From Deltaproteobacteria bacterium (GTDB lineage: Bacteria > Myxococcota > Kuafuiibacteriia > Kuafuiibacteriales > Kuafuiibacteriaceae): 64,000 nt of DNA. The translations under genes and the position numbers were made by a program. The stretch covers positions 44,397-108,396 of the forward strand of contig WYAZ01000183.1 of the NCBI GenBank assembly GCA_011526105.1. Direction: 5' to 3'. Below the pieces are notes generated by a model. The model made no database searches. It had not been told where the DNA came from and worked only from the letters and a program-made list of their open reading frames with translations. The first letter of the stretch is position 1. Each line of letters opens with the position of its first letter. This document shows positions 17,331 through 26,102 of this stretch, piece after piece.

Positions 17331-18057
17331 GGCCGACAGATGTAGGCGATTGGGCGCGGGCTGTGCATCGTTGTCGGCGTCTGCCGGAAGGGTGCGACCG
17401 AGGTCATTTCGAGGTGTCCGTACGCTCGCTGAAACGACACGACCTCCTCGAGAACGAGGCCGTCGGGCCCGATGGCGACGAGGCGTGGCTGTCGTCCGCC
17501 GCGCGTGAGCCCTCGGGTCTGTTTCGGAGCGTGGTGCTCGGTCGTCTTCTGCTTCTTCGCCGACTGCACCCGCTCCACCGAGGCAGCATCAGGTGCGCCG
17601 CGCTGGGGTGCTCGCGGCCGACGCGCTCGAGGCTGGTCACCACGGCAGCCGGACCTCCTCGTCGGAGCCGCTGCTCGACGAGGTTAGCCAACGTACGTCG
17701 TACGTTCTCGACGGTGCCCCCGGCCTCGATGGTCCCGGCGGGGATCAGCGCTCCGTGGGCTTGGAAGGCGTCGACGTTTGGCATGAAGACGCAGGTCTCG
17801 TCGGACCGGCAGAGTCCGTTGTCGTTGCCCACGCCGTCGTCGGGGCGCTCGAAGGCGTTCATCGAGAACGTGCTCTCGCAGCGATTCACCCCGGGGACAT
17901 TCACCGAGCCGGGCGCGATCAGCTGACACGCGGCGTCGTTGTTCGCGATGGACCGATGGTAGAGGAAGAGCAGCCCGTATGGAGCTCGGAGGACCTGGGA
18001 TTCCGGGGGGACGAGAGCCGGGTCCGTGAGGGTCACGGAGCCGAAAACCTCTCGACG
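17331..18057 (-). pseudogene. Decayed fragment of a secreted-protein gene
   Basis: On the minus strand, coding-like sequence runs from about 18057 (VFGSVTLTDP, then APYGLLFLYHRSIANND and ETCVFMPNVDAFQAHG) to about 17575. It then shifts frame and continues (RLVAIGPDGLVLEEVVSF, HLEMTSVAPF) to about 17340. The 5' end is cut by a stop at 18058, just where a transposase remnant on the other strand begins. No start codon, ribosome site or full domain is left. The parent family was not recognised; two conserved-looking Cys and the Asn-rich pieces suggest an exported protein. Confidence 0.55.
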
Positions 18058-18190
18058 CTACGCCGCATCGCGCTCAACCTCCTGAAGCAGGACACGAGCA
18101 AGAAGGTCGGGATCGAGACAAGCGACTCGCCGCAGGATCGGACGAAGGCTGTATGCTTCATCTGCTCGGCATTCGCGTTTGATGCGATTG
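18037..18190 (+). mobile_element. ISAs1-family transposase remnant (C-terminal piece)
   Basis: The plus strand encodes AENLSTLRRIALNLLKQD followed by TSKKVGIET. This closely resembles the conserved C-terminal segment of ISAs1-type DDE transposases (N-L-x3-R-x-I-A-L-N-L-L-K). The frame then loses similarity. No start, DDE residues or terminal repeats remain, so the element is dead. It abuts the broken gene at 18057 and probably marks the event that truncated it. Confidence 0.6.
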
Positions 18191-18348
18191 CCCTGGCGGC
18201 TGACAGCTCCTTCGGCGGACACCCATGTGCATCATCTTCAGCGCCTGGTTGTGGTTCCGATTCAGGCCGCGAGTCGCAGGCACTCGAGCACGTATCCCCT
18301 GGTCGGACTTCGGATGCAGTCCGACCATGAGCGTGGCACGACGGCGAG
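18191..18348. other. Non-coding junction next to the second leader repeat
   Basis: No gene is recognised between the transposase remnant and the repeat copy at 18349. Open frames here are short and in poor codon context. Confidence 0.4.
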
Positions 18349-18519
18349 GCGGTCGTGGTCCATGAGCGACGTTCTCTGAGCCCCTCCCAAGATTGACCCT
18401 CGATCGCAAGGTCGCGCCGCCGGGCCGCTCTCTAAGGGGAACCTCCGGTTTCCACAGCCCTCACCCGCTCGGCCGGCCGAATCCTTGTGTGCGCCCAGGG
18501 AGGTCCCCAAAATGCCAGG
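18349..18519. repeat. Leader repeat, copy B (second pyrE leader, upstream of the Omp85 gene)
   Basis: This direct repeat of 13447-13616 lies just upstream of the Omp85 start at 18525. On the minus strand it still shows the beginning of pyrE, but the first ATG has become ACG and the frame runs into unrelated sequence after about nine codons, so it is not functional as pyrE. On the plus strand it may supply the promoter region of the Omp85 gene. Confidence 0.9.
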
Positions 18520-18524
18520 GCTTC

Positions 18525-21500
18525 ATGGTTTTCTCGGCACGTCGCCTCGCCCTCGTGGCGGGCCTCGGCCTGGCATGCGTGTGCCTGGCCGGACCGGTCG
18601 ACGCGCAGGCGCCGATCGAACTGCCGGATCTCGAAGGTCGCACGATCACCGCCCTCAGCTTCCTCGCACCCCCTCGTGAGGTCGAGGAGTCGCTTCGGAG
18701 CCTCTCTGGGCTCGAGGTTCAGCAACCGTACCGGGCGGCGGAGATCCGCCGAGCGGTCAAGGTCCTCTTTCAGCTCGGCCGCTTCGAGAATGTCTTCGTC
18801 CGCGTCGCGGCGGATGAAGAGGTGCTCGAGGTGCAGCTCATCCTGACCCCGCGCCCATTCATCCGCGAGATCACGATCACGGGTCTGGAGAGCCTCGGAG
18901 AGTCCGAGGTGCTGAAGGCGCTTGGCCTCCGCGTGGGCGATGAGCTCGACGTGCAGACCTTTCCCGAGCGACGCCAAACGCTCGAGGGCCGTTTTCGTCG
19001 ACTCGGCTTCCAGGACCCCGCGATCGGTCTCGCGGCGGTTGGCCAGGACGCCAACGGGGGCGCGGAGGTCGTCGCGCGGATCGATCAAGGTCCAGTCACT
19101 CGGCTCCGGCGCTTTGTGATCGGCGGCGAGCCCCGACGACCGTTCTGGCAGCTCAGCGAACGCCTCGGTCTGGTACCCGGCGACATCATCGACTGGGGTG
19201 AGATGGAACCGGCGCTCGATCGACTGCTCGAGGCCTATCGCAAGGAGGGCTACCTAGAGGCCGAGATCGGCACCCCGGAGGTTCGACCCGTCGCCGTCGG
19301 CTCCGCCGAAGCGCCGGTGGCCGACGTGTTCGTGCGGATCGACGCCGGTCCGCTGGTGACGCTTCGCTTTCAGGGGCGCACCGTAGTGCCCGAAGCGGAG
19401 CTCGCACCGACCTTCGAGCTCTTGCGCGAGTTGGGCACCGGACGCGCCTCTATCGACGAGGCCCGGGAACGCATCCTGCTCGCCTACGAGCGGCGCGGAT
19501 ACTGGCGTGCTCACGTCGAGGGCGCGGTCCGCGTCACGCCGGACAACGCCAAGAAGGAGGTGTTGTTCAGCATCCGCGAAGGAACGCCGGGGAAGGTGGT
19601 GGAGGTCCGCTTCACCGGGGCCGAGGCGCTCGACCATGGACTCCTGAGAGCCAAGGTTCAGCAGGTGGTCGAACAAGGCCTTCGTTCCACCGAGTTCGAA
19701 CGTCCGGGTACGGATCCAGAGCTGATCTCGCAGATCCTCGGCGACCACAGCCAAGCCCGCCCGCGTCACACTCGGCAGCCCTCGTCCGCCACCCCCGACG
19801 TGGAGACGGTGTACGCCCGGAGCGCGTACAAGAACGCGGCCTCCGAGCTGGCCGATCTCTATCGCTCGCACGGGTACCAGAACGTCTCCGTCGCCGACCC
19901 CGAGCTCACGGTCTTGCCCGACGGCCGCTCCCTCGAGGTGCACTTTGCGATTGAAGAAGGAGTGCTCTGGCGGGTCGGGGTCGTGTCCTTCACCGGCAAT
20001 GAGGTCCTCGAGGGGGCGCGCGTGCTCGAGCTCTCGGGCGTGGAGCCCGGGGAGCCGCTCAGCTTCTTTCGACTCGAGGCGGCCCGCAGGGAGCTGCTCA
20101 AGACCTACCGGGACGAAGGTCACCTCTTCGCGACGATCGATCAGGATCTTCGAGAGGTCGCCCCGCGAGGCTCCGTGCACCTCGGTGAGTTTCGTCGCGG
20201 ACAGGAGGTCATGGCGGTGTGTGAAGAGGCGATGGCGAAGGCCGAGAAGACCTGCGAAGTCGAGCTGGTCTTCCGCATTCGTGAGGGGCCCGAGGTGAAG
20301 ACCCGCCGAATCCTGGTCAAAGGCGCCAACACCACGCTCGACGCGCTCATCCACGGCGAGCTGACCATCGAAGAGAATCAGACGCTGCGCGCCTCGGAGA
20401 TGCGTCAGACGCAACAGAACCTCGCTCGTCTCGGCGTCTTCAGTCGGGTCAGCGTGAAGCCCCTCGACGAAGAGAAGGAGGCCGCGGAGAAGGATGTGGT
20501 CATCGATCTGCGCGAGCGGAAACAGTGGGCCTTCGAGCTGGGTGCGGGGGCCTCGACCGAGGACGGCGTTCGCGCCTTCGCGCGCCTCGCGTGGTCCAAC
20601 GTGGGTGGGACCGGCATCCGCGCCCAGGCGGACGCCCGCGTCAGCTCCCAGCCTTTTGTGGTCTTCTACGCCAGCGAGATCCGTGATGCGATCACCAGCT
20701 TCTATGTGGACCGCCCGGTGGAGTACGCCTTCTCTTTGGGCCTCGCTTCGCCTCGTCTGCTCGGCCTCCCCCGAGGCTTCAACGCGGGCATCGATCTCTC
20801 GCTCATCCGCGAGACCGAGCCCGCCTTCGGCGAGGACGCGGTCGGCGTCCGAGTGTCGCTCGGCTACACCGAGTTCAGGCCGCGCCTGCTCGGACGCGAA
20901 CGGCCGCTCCTGCTCACGCTGCGATCGTTCTTCGACTCATCGCAGGTGAAGTGCAATCAGGCGCTCCCCAACTTCGAGTTCTTCTGCGGCGCCGAGACCG
21001 GCGACCTCGGTCGTCGTAACGAGACGCAGACCAGCTATTTCGGTGGTGGTCCTTCGGTCGGTTGGGACTGGCGTGACGATCGCTTCAACCCCCGCTCGGG
21101 GCTCTTTCTCGAACTGTCGCCCAATTATCTGGGCGGGCTCAACGGCGAAAGCCCTTCGCACCTGCGCATCGAAGGACGATTCAACGCCTACGTTCCCCTG
21201 ATACTCGACAGCACCCTGGCCTTCTCCTTGGTCTATCAACACATCTTCGATACCAGCGCCACGGACGTAAACATCCCGGTGAACCGCCGGCTCTTCGGCG
21301 GCGGACGTTCGACGATTCGCGGCTATCAAGAGCGCACGCTCTTTCCGCAGGACCTGGTCTTGTGTGAAGGCGGTGTGCCGCCGGTGCCTGGCTTCAGCTG
21401 CCGCGACATCGGCGACAAGTTGAGCCCCGGCGGCCTCCTCGTGTTCGCGGTGAAAGCGGAGTTGCGGGTGCCGTTGTTCGAAGGCCTCTCGCTGACCGCC

Positions 21501-21719
21501 TTCTACGACATCGGCGATGTCTTCCTCTCGCCATCGAACTTCTTCGTTTCACTCGCACCCTCCGATCAAGGCCAGACGCGGCAGGGCGTGGGGGCGGGGC
21601 TGCGATACGACACGCCCATCGGGCCCATCATCCTCGACATCGGGGTCCCGCTGGTTCGCCGGGGTGATCCGAACGAGGTGAGCTGGACCCCGCACTTCGC
21701 AGCGGTGGGTACGTTTTGA
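18525..21719 (+). CDS. Omp85-superfamily outer-membrane assembly protein (BamA/TamA-like)
   Basis: A 1064-residue outer-membrane protein. The ATG at 18525 begins a Sec signal (MVFSARRLALVAGLGLACVC, cut near VDAQA). A long periplasmic part (about 30-710) contains several POTRA-like units, recognisable by repeated GP/GxxV-TRLRRFVIGG, EGTPGKVVEVRFTG and EGVLWRVGVVSFTGN strands and YRKEGYLEA-type helices. One POTRA is interrupted by a polar insert (about 410-450). The C-terminal surface-antigen barrel contains RLFGGGRSTIRGYQ, the lid-loop IRGY motif of Omp85 proteins, and ends in Phe. The protein is longer than BamA (about 800), so it may be a lineage-specific paralog with extra POTRAs. rsmG follows with a TGATG overlap. 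Confidence 0.92.
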   Translation: MVFSARRLALVAGLGLACVCLAGPVDAQAPIELPDLEGRTITALSFLAPPREVEESLRSLSGLEVQQPYRAAEIRRAVKVLFQLGRFENVFVRVAADEEVLEVQLILTPRPFIREITITGLESLGESEVLKALGLRVGDELDVQTFPERRQTLEGRFRRLGFQDPAIGLAAVGQDANGGAEVVARIDQGPVTRLRRFVIGGEPRRPFWQLSERLGLVPGDIIDWGEMEPALDRLLEAYRKEGYLEAEIGTPEVRPVAVGSAEAPVADVFVRIDAGPLVTLRFQGRTVVPEAELAPTFELLRELGTGRASIDEARERILLAYERRGYWRAHVEGAVRVTPDNAKKEVLFSIREGTPGKVVEVRFTGAEALDHGLLRAKVQQVVEQGLRSTEFERPGTDPELISQILGDHSQARPRHTRQPSSATPDVETVYARSAYKNAASELADLYRSHGYQNVSVADPELTVLPDGRSLEVHFAIEEGVLWRVGVVSFTGNEVLEGARVLELSGVEPGEPLSFFRLEAARRELLKTYRDEGHLFATIDQDLREVAPRGSVHLGEFRRGQEVMAVCEEAMAKAEKTCEVELVFRIREGPEVKTRRILVKGANTTLDALIHGELTIEENQTLRASEMRQTQQNLARLGVFSRVSVKPLDEEKEAAEKDVVIDLRERKQWAFELGAGASTEDGVRAFARLAWSNVGGTGIRAQADARVSSQPFVVFYASEIRDAITSFYVDRPVEYAFSLGLASPRLLGLPRGFNAGIDLSLIRETEPAFGEDAVGVRVSLGYTEFRPRLLGRERPLLLTLRSFFDSSQVKCNQALPNFEFFCGAETGDLGRRNETQTSYFGGGPSVGWDWRDDRFNPRSGLFLELSPNYLGGLNGESPSHLRIEGRFNAYVPLILDSTLAFSLVYQHIFDTSATDVNIPVNRRLFGGGRSTIRGYQERTLFPQDLVLCEGGVPPVPGFSCRDIGDKLSPGGLLVFAVKAELRVPLFEGLSLTAFYDIGDVFLSPSNFFVSLAPSDQGQTRQGVGAGLRYDTPIGPIILDIGVPLVRRGDPNEVSWTPHFAAVGTF

Positions 21720-22393
21720 TGAACTTCGCGGAGGCCCTTCGCGCCGGTGCCAAGTCACTGCAGATCTCCGTGCCCGACGAGGTCGTGGAGAGCATGTCTC
21801 GCCACTTCGAAGTCCTCACGAGGTGGGCTTCGCGGATCAACATCACGACGGTGCTCGATCCGGAAGAGGCGGCGACGCTCCATGGGCTCGATTGCTTGCT
21901 CCTCGCCGAGTGTTTCAGCGCCGAGGATGAGAGCACCGTCCTCGACGTGGGTTCCGGTGGAGGCTTCCCGGGGATCGTGCTCGCGCTGGCCCGTCCGAAG
22001 CTTCGTCTGACGCTGCTCGAGCCTCAGCGCAAACGCGCCTCCTTCCTGAAGGTCGCTCTCGCGGAGTTGCGGCGCCCCGACGTGCGCGTGCTCGAGGCTC
22101 GCCTCGAGGCGGTGTCGGCGCGACATGCCGCTTTTGGCACCGATGTGCTCGTCAGCCGAGCGACGATCCCGCCCCTGGATCTCGTGCCCCTGGCCGGGCC
22201 TCATCTGGCCCACCGCGGGCGCCTCTTCCTCATGTCGGGCGCCGGTGCTCCCCCGGTGGCCGCCCTCGAGCTTCGTGCGGCCGAGGCGGGCCTCTGCCAC
22301 GTGGAGCGTCGCGAGCACCGCTTGCCCGGTGGCCAGACTCGGTACATCGATCGCCTACAGAAGGGTGATACCGCCCACCTCGAAAGGCGTTGA
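21719..22393 (+). CDS. rsmG: 16S rRNA (guanine527-N7)-methyltransferase
   Basis: A 224-residue SAM-dependent methyltransferase that modifies G527 of 16S rRNA. The substrate region RINITTVLDPEEAATLHGLD and the SAM-binding VLDVGSGGGFPGIVLAL are hallmark GidB/RsmG motifs. The ATG at 21719 shares its A with the Omp85 stop (TGATG). RsmG genes usually sit near parA/gyrA, so this place behind an Omp85 gene is less common. Confidence 0.92.
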   Translation: MNFAEALRAGAKSLQISVPDEVVESMSRHFEVLTRWASRINITTVLDPEEAATLHGLDCLLLAECFSAEDESTVLDVGSGGGFPGIVLALARPKLRLTLLEPQRKRASFLKVALAELRRPDVRVLEARLEAVSARHAAFGTDVLVSRATIPPLDLVPLAGPHLAHRGRLFLMSGAGAPPVAALELRAAEAGLCHVERREHRLPGGQTRYIDRLQKGDTAHLERR

Positions 22394-22425
22394 CCGATCT
22401 GGGTCCGGAACGTAGATCAGCGCCA

Positions 22426-23169
22426 ATGGGCCTTTTGGACCTCTTCAAGAGCAAGTCGCCGGTCGAGAAGCTCACCAAGGAGCTGACGGAGCCATTCGCG
22501 CAGCCCGAGTATCGGCGGACCGCGATGAACAAGCTCATCGAGTTGGGAACGCCGGAAGCACACGCCGCGCTGCTCAAGCGCTTCACCTACAACGCCAACG
22601 GCAGCATCGCCGATGAGTCCGAGAAGCGAGATCTGGTGGACGAGATCGTCCGTATCGGCCAGCCGATGGTGGGTCCCGTGCGTGCGTTCATCCGCAGCGA
22701 GAAGGCGGTCGAGTTCCCCATCCGCGCCCTGCTCGAGATGGAGTCGAAGGAGACGGTCCGAGACTTCCTGACCGAGTCTCTGACCTCGCTCGAGCCGCTC
22801 GATCACCGCACGACCGATCGCAAGCGAGCTCTCATCACCGCGCTCGCCGACCTCGGTGACCCCGCTTCGGCTTCGGCCATCCTTCCGTTTCTGAAGGACC
22901 ACAGCGACGACGTGCAGTTTCAGGCCCTCGAGGCCCTCGAGACGCTCGCCGAGCCCAACGCCTTGGCTGCGGTCGTCGAGCTGTGCGTGGGGGACGCGCA
23001 CGCGCCTCGTATTCAGCGTCGCGCGGCGCAGGTCCTCGCGAAGTTCGAGATCTCGGTCCGCGATCGTTTCGAGGGCTTCAACGCCGAGCTCCGCTCTGAG
23101 ATGATGCTCGGTAAGAAGGGCCAGCTCATGCGGAAGACCAGCAGCACCGCAGCGCGCGATGCGTCGTGA
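22426..23169 (+). CDS. HEAT-repeat protein
   Basis: A 247-residue soluble helical protein. Several HEAT/armadillo-like helix pairs are visible (TAMNKLIELGTPEAHAALLKR, ALITALADLGDPASASAILP, VQFQALEALETLAEPNALAAVV). The ATG at 22426 (MGLLDLFKSKSP) is preferred over a TTG overlapping the rsmG stop, because the extra 12 residues look non-conserved. The end overlaps the RluA gene by 11 bases. A scaffold or regulatory role is likely, but the partner is unknown. Confidence 0.85.
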   Translation: MGLLDLFKSKSPVEKLTKELTEPFAQPEYRRTAMNKLIELGTPEAHAALLKRFTYNANGSIADESEKRDLVDEIVRIGQPMVGPVRAFIRSEKAVEFPIRALLEMESKETVRDFLTESLTSLEPLDHRTTDRKRALITALADLGDPASASAILPFLKDHSDDVQFQALEALETLAEPNALAAVVELCVGDAHAPRIQRRAAQVLAKFEISVRDRFEGFNAELRSEMMLGKKGQLMRKTSSTAARDAS

Positions 23170-24052
23170 GCACCTGATCGGCGAAGACCTCGCAGGCGGT
23201 CGGCTCGATCGCGTGCTCGGCGAGCTCGAGCCCGAGTTCAGCCGGAGATCCGTTCGTCGGGCGATCGAAGAAGGCCGGGTGTTCGTCGACGGACGCCGCA
23301 CCAAGGTCGCCTCCAGGACCTTGGTCTTGGGCGCGCGACTCCTCTGGTACCCCGAAGAGCTAGAGGACGCGCCCAGCCCCGAGATCCCGATCCTGCACGA
23401 AGACGAAGACCTCGTGATCGTGAACAAGCCTCCCGGTCTTCACGTCAACGAGACCGAGACGACCGCTCGGGCCTCGGTCGAGTCGGTGCTCGCCAAGACG
23501 CGTCGCGAGATCTTCGTGGTGCACCGGCTGGATCTCGAGACCTCGGGCGTCATGGTCTTAGCCAAGCGGATCGAGGTGGCTCGTGTACTCACTCGAGCCT
23601 TCGCGGAGCGCACGGTGAAGAAGGAGTACCTCGCGATCACCGAGCGGCCGGTGCCGGAGGGTTTCGTGGACCTGCCCATCGGCCCTGACCCCAGAAGTCC
23701 TCGGACGCGCAGGGTGCTCCAGAACGGAAAGGCGGCGCGCTCCTGGTTCTGCACGCTTGGCCAATCCGGGACCGCACACCTGATCCTCGGGCGACCCGAG
23801 ACCGGCCGGACCCATCAGCTCCGGGTGCACCTCGCCGAGCTCGGGGCACCCATTGTCGGGGACCGCGCCTACGGCGGGGTGATGGCGCTGCGACTCGAGG
23901 GTCGGATCCACGAGGTCTCACGCGCATGTCTCCATGCGTGGCGCCTGATGCTCCCCGGTCTCGTGGGGGGACGGCGCTGGGAAGCTGCGTTACCTCAGGA
24001 TTTCCAACCGTTTACCGAGACGGATCTGGCTGTTTGGAGCGAGGCCCGCTAG
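23159..24052 (+). CDS. RluA-family RNA pseudouridine synthase
   Basis: A 297-residue enzyme that isomerises uridine in rRNA or tRNA. An N-terminal S4 RNA-binding domain (SVRRAIEEGRVFVDGRRTK) precedes the catalytic domain with HRLDLETSGVMVLAK, where the Asp is the catalytic residue. The RTHQLRVHLAELGAPIVGD motif is also typical. RluA, RluC and RluD cannot be separated by eye. The start overlaps the end of the HEAT gene by 11 bases. Confidence 0.9.
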   Translation: MRREHLIGEDLAGGRLDRVLGELEPEFSRRSVRRAIEEGRVFVDGRRTKVASRTLVLGARLLWYPEELEDAPSPEIPILHEDEDLVIVNKPPGLHVNETETTARASVESVLAKTRREIFVVHRLDLETSGVMVLAKRIEVARVLTRAFAERTVKKEYLAITERPVPEGFVDLPIGPDPRSPRTRRVLQNGKAARSWFCTLGQSGTAHLILGRPETGRTHQLRVHLAELGAPIVGDRAYGGVMALRLEGRIHEVSRACLHAWRLMLPGLVGGRRWEAALPQDFQPFTETDLAVWSEAR

Positions 24053-24061
24053 CCTCCTCCC

Positions 24062-24634
24062 ATGCGCCGCCTTTTGATGCTCGGCTTGATCACGCTGTCC
24101 GCCTCCGTGGTGATGGCTCAGGGGGGCCCGGAAGAGTCCGACGAGGAGGGCGAAGAAGGCGCCGCGCCCGCGAAAGCCGCGCCCGCGCCCGCACCCGCAC
24201 CCAAGGCGCCCGCGCCCACCATCGGCCTCGATTACCAGGTCAAGGTCTGGGAGATCGTCAACGGGAGTACGGCGCGCATCAACGACTGCCTCGAGCGGCA
24301 TCTTCAGTTTCAGCCCGCCGCGGCGGGGACGGTGGAGCTCCAACTCGACGTCGCGGGTGATGGACGCATGATGAAGGTCGGCACAAAGAGCGCGCTGCCG
24401 GCTTCGGAGAAGCTGCAGCAGTGCCTCAAGTTCATCGCCCAGTCCTGGAAGTTCCCGAAGGCCGAAGGGGTGGAGAAGTTCTCGACCTCTCTGCAGATCA
24501 GGGTCGCCAAGGGCCAGAAGTTCACCCTCGCCAAGCCGGGTGAGAAGGCGCCGGCCAAGAAGGAAGCGGCCAAGCCCGCCGACACTGGGTTCCTTGGGTT
24601 CTCTCCGAACTGGAGCTCTGGTTTTACACAGTGA
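24062..24634 (+). CDS. Exported AgmX/TonB-like C-terminal domain protein
   Basis: A 190-residue exported protein with a Sec signal (MRRLLMLGLITLSASVVMAQ), an acidic patch and an Ala-Pro-rich spacer. A compact domain follows (about 60-150), with INDCLERHLQF, a VELQLDVAGDGRMMKV strand, one later Cys (QQCLKFI) and a closing SWKFP. This is the pattern of the AgmX/PglI C-terminal domain common in myxobacteria and related to TonB C-termini. It lies 10 bases after the RluA gene and overlaps the next gene by GTGA. Its partner is probably another envelope protein. Confidence 0.75.
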   Translation: MRRLLMLGLITLSASVVMAQGGPEESDEEGEEGAAPAKAAPAPAPAPKAPAPTIGLDYQVKVWEIVNGSTARINDCLERHLQFQPAAAGTVELQLDVAGDGRMMKVGTKSALPASEKLQQCLKFIAQSWKFPKAEGVEKFSTSLQIRVAKGQKFTLAKPGEKAPAKKEAAKPADTGFLGFSPNWSSGFTQ

Positions 24635-25359
24635 AGAAGCTGCTTCACCTCGCGGTCCTTCTCCTGGGGCCGAGCTTTCTCTCGGGCCTCGCGCGCGCCA
24701 ACCCCGACGCCGGAGCCCGTCCGGAGGCGGCCAAGCCCAAGACCGTCATGACTTACTACGGGCTTCGGAAGTACGAGCTCGAAGCCGACGTCGAAGATGA
24801 GGCGAAGCTGCGTGAGTGGCAGTCCTTCATCGAGCGGAGCAAAGAGCAGGTCGAGTACGCGAAGGCGGCGGTCGAGCGCTGGAAGAACGCGGCGCGCGTG
24901 CGAGTGCTCGAACGTGTTCGGACCGACGACAAGAACGACTCGCTCACGCCCGAAGAGAAGATGAAGGGCTGGCAGCGCATCATTGGCTTGTATCCCGGCA
25001 GCGCCGATGCTCGGACCGCGCAGAAGCGGATTGGCTACTGGCGGGCGGAGGAGACCAAGCGTCGGGTCGAGTCGGCCGAAGAGGTCGAGAGGGCGAAGGG
25101 CAGCAAGGCCGAGCGGATCCGGGCCTGGCGTTCGGTCTCGAGCTGGGCGGCGGGTGCGGCCGAAGGGCGGGCGGCGGACAAGCGCATCGACGCGCTCGAG
25201 CAGCAACTTTACGCGGAGGCGGAGAGCCTCGATCGCATCCAGAGGGTGGATCCAAAGACGAAGCTCGAGGCCTGGAGAGAGCTGCTCTCGGTGGATCCTC
25301 GACCCGCCTTCAAGAAGACCGCCGAAAAGCGGGTCGCGGAGCTCGAAGCGTCCAAGTGA
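24631..25359 (+). CDS. Periplasmic helical protein of unknown function
   Basis: A 242-residue protein starting at GTG 24631, overlapping the previous stop by GTGA. A signal peptide (MKKLLHLAVLLLGPSFLSGLARA) is followed by a highly charged, almost wholly helical body. It has a coiled-coil-like segment (about 55-100) and loose helical repeats (GWQRIIGLYPGSADARTAQKR, AWRELLSVDPRPAFKKTAEKR) that look like degenerate TPRs. It is the last gene of this rightward run and convergent with the GbsR-like regulator. Function is unknown; co-translation with the AgmX-like gene suggests they act together in the envelope. Confidence 0.8.
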   Translation: MKKLLHLAVLLLGPSFLSGLARANPDAGARPEAAKPKTVMTYYGLRKYELEADVEDEAKLREWQSFIERSKEQVEYAKAAVERWKNAARVRVLERVRTDDKNDSLTPEEKMKGWQRIIGLYPGSADARTAQKRIGYWRAEETKRRVESAEEVERAKGSKAERIRAWRSVSSWAAGAAEGRAADKRIDALEQQLYAEAESLDRIQRVDPKTKLEAWRELLSVDPRPAFKKTAEKRVAELEASK

Positions 25360-25375
25360 GCTCTCGAGATGAGCT

Positions 25376-25963
25376 CTACAGGAGCTTTGGCAAGCTCTCT
25401 TGCAAGCGCTTGATCTGCTGCGAGGTTCGCACCAGCCAAGGGCCGAACTCAGCGAGCGAGCGGGGCATGCGGACCGCGAGAAACAGCCGCAAGGTGACCT
25501 GGGCAAGCTCGGTCATGGCGAGCATCACCCGAGCACGCCGCCCGTCGAAGCCGGACGTCTCTCCGCGCTTCTCCGCCTCATCCAGCTCGATGAGCAGTGA
25601 CTCGAGGGCGAGCCTCGCGCGCTCCACCAGCATCCACTCGCGGGAGCGCAGCACGTCGGTGATCGTGGGCCAGATGTCGAGGCTCGCCTCGTAGGGGGCG
25701 TTGCGGGTGGTGCCCACGGGGCGAACGAGCCCGTACTCGGTCAGCTCAGAGACCGCGAGGTTGATGAGCGAGCGGCTCACGCCGAGCAACTCCGCGATCT
25801 CGGCCTGCGCGAGCGGCGCGCCCTTGAGCATGAGCAAGGCCCAGACCCGGCCGTGGATCGCCCGAAAGCCCCACGCCTCGATGAAGGCCCCGACCGAGTC
25901 CGCGACTTGGACCACCCTGGGCAGCACCCGATCCGGGACGCCGCTCTGACTGGGGCTGCTCAT
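25376..25963 (-). CDS. GbsR/MarR-type transcriptional regulator
   Basis: A 195-residue winged-helix protein. The DNA-binding part reads HGRVWALLMLKGAPLAQAEIAELLGVSRSLINLAVSELTEYGLVRP (split here into turn, helix 3 and wing), the GbsR pattern. The C-terminal half is helical, for dimerisation or ligand binding. It is divergent from the isoprenoid/menaquinone operon. The 139-base gap holds a perfect 20-base palindrome that is the obvious binding site. The ligand is unknown. Confidence 0.85.
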   Translation of the reverse strand: MSSPSQSGVPDRVLPRVVQVADSVGAFIEAWGFRAIHGRVWALLMLKGAPLAQAEIAELLGVSRSLINLAVSELTEYGLVRPVGTTRNAPYEASLDIWPTITDVLRSREWMLVERARLALESLLIELDEAEKRGETSGFDGRRARVMLAMTELAQVTLRLFLAVRMPRSLAEFGPWLVRTSQQIKRLQESLPKLL

Positions 25964-26039
25964 TCCTTCATTGTAACGCGGGCGCGAGGAATGCGTGGCC
26001 GCCTCCCATCCGGGGAATCATCATCCCACCCCCAAAGAG

Positions 26040-26067
26040 TTGTTCAATAACTATTGAACAGTAGGGT
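26040..26067 (+). promoter_or_regulatory. Palindromic operator within the isoprenoid/menaquinone operon promoter
   Basis: TGTTCAATAACTATTGAACA (26041-26060) is a perfect inverted repeat of 9-base half-sites with a 2-base centre, AT-rich in GC-rich DNA. A -35-like TTGTTC (26040-26045), 16 bases, then a -10-like TAGGGT (26062-26067) would place the palindrome in the promoter spacer. A dimer bound there would block RNA polymerase. The divergent GbsR-like gene is the likely repressor. Confidence 0.7.
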
Positions 26068-26102
26068 AGCCTGTCCAGGCGGAAGCGAACACGGAGGCGA
26101 AT

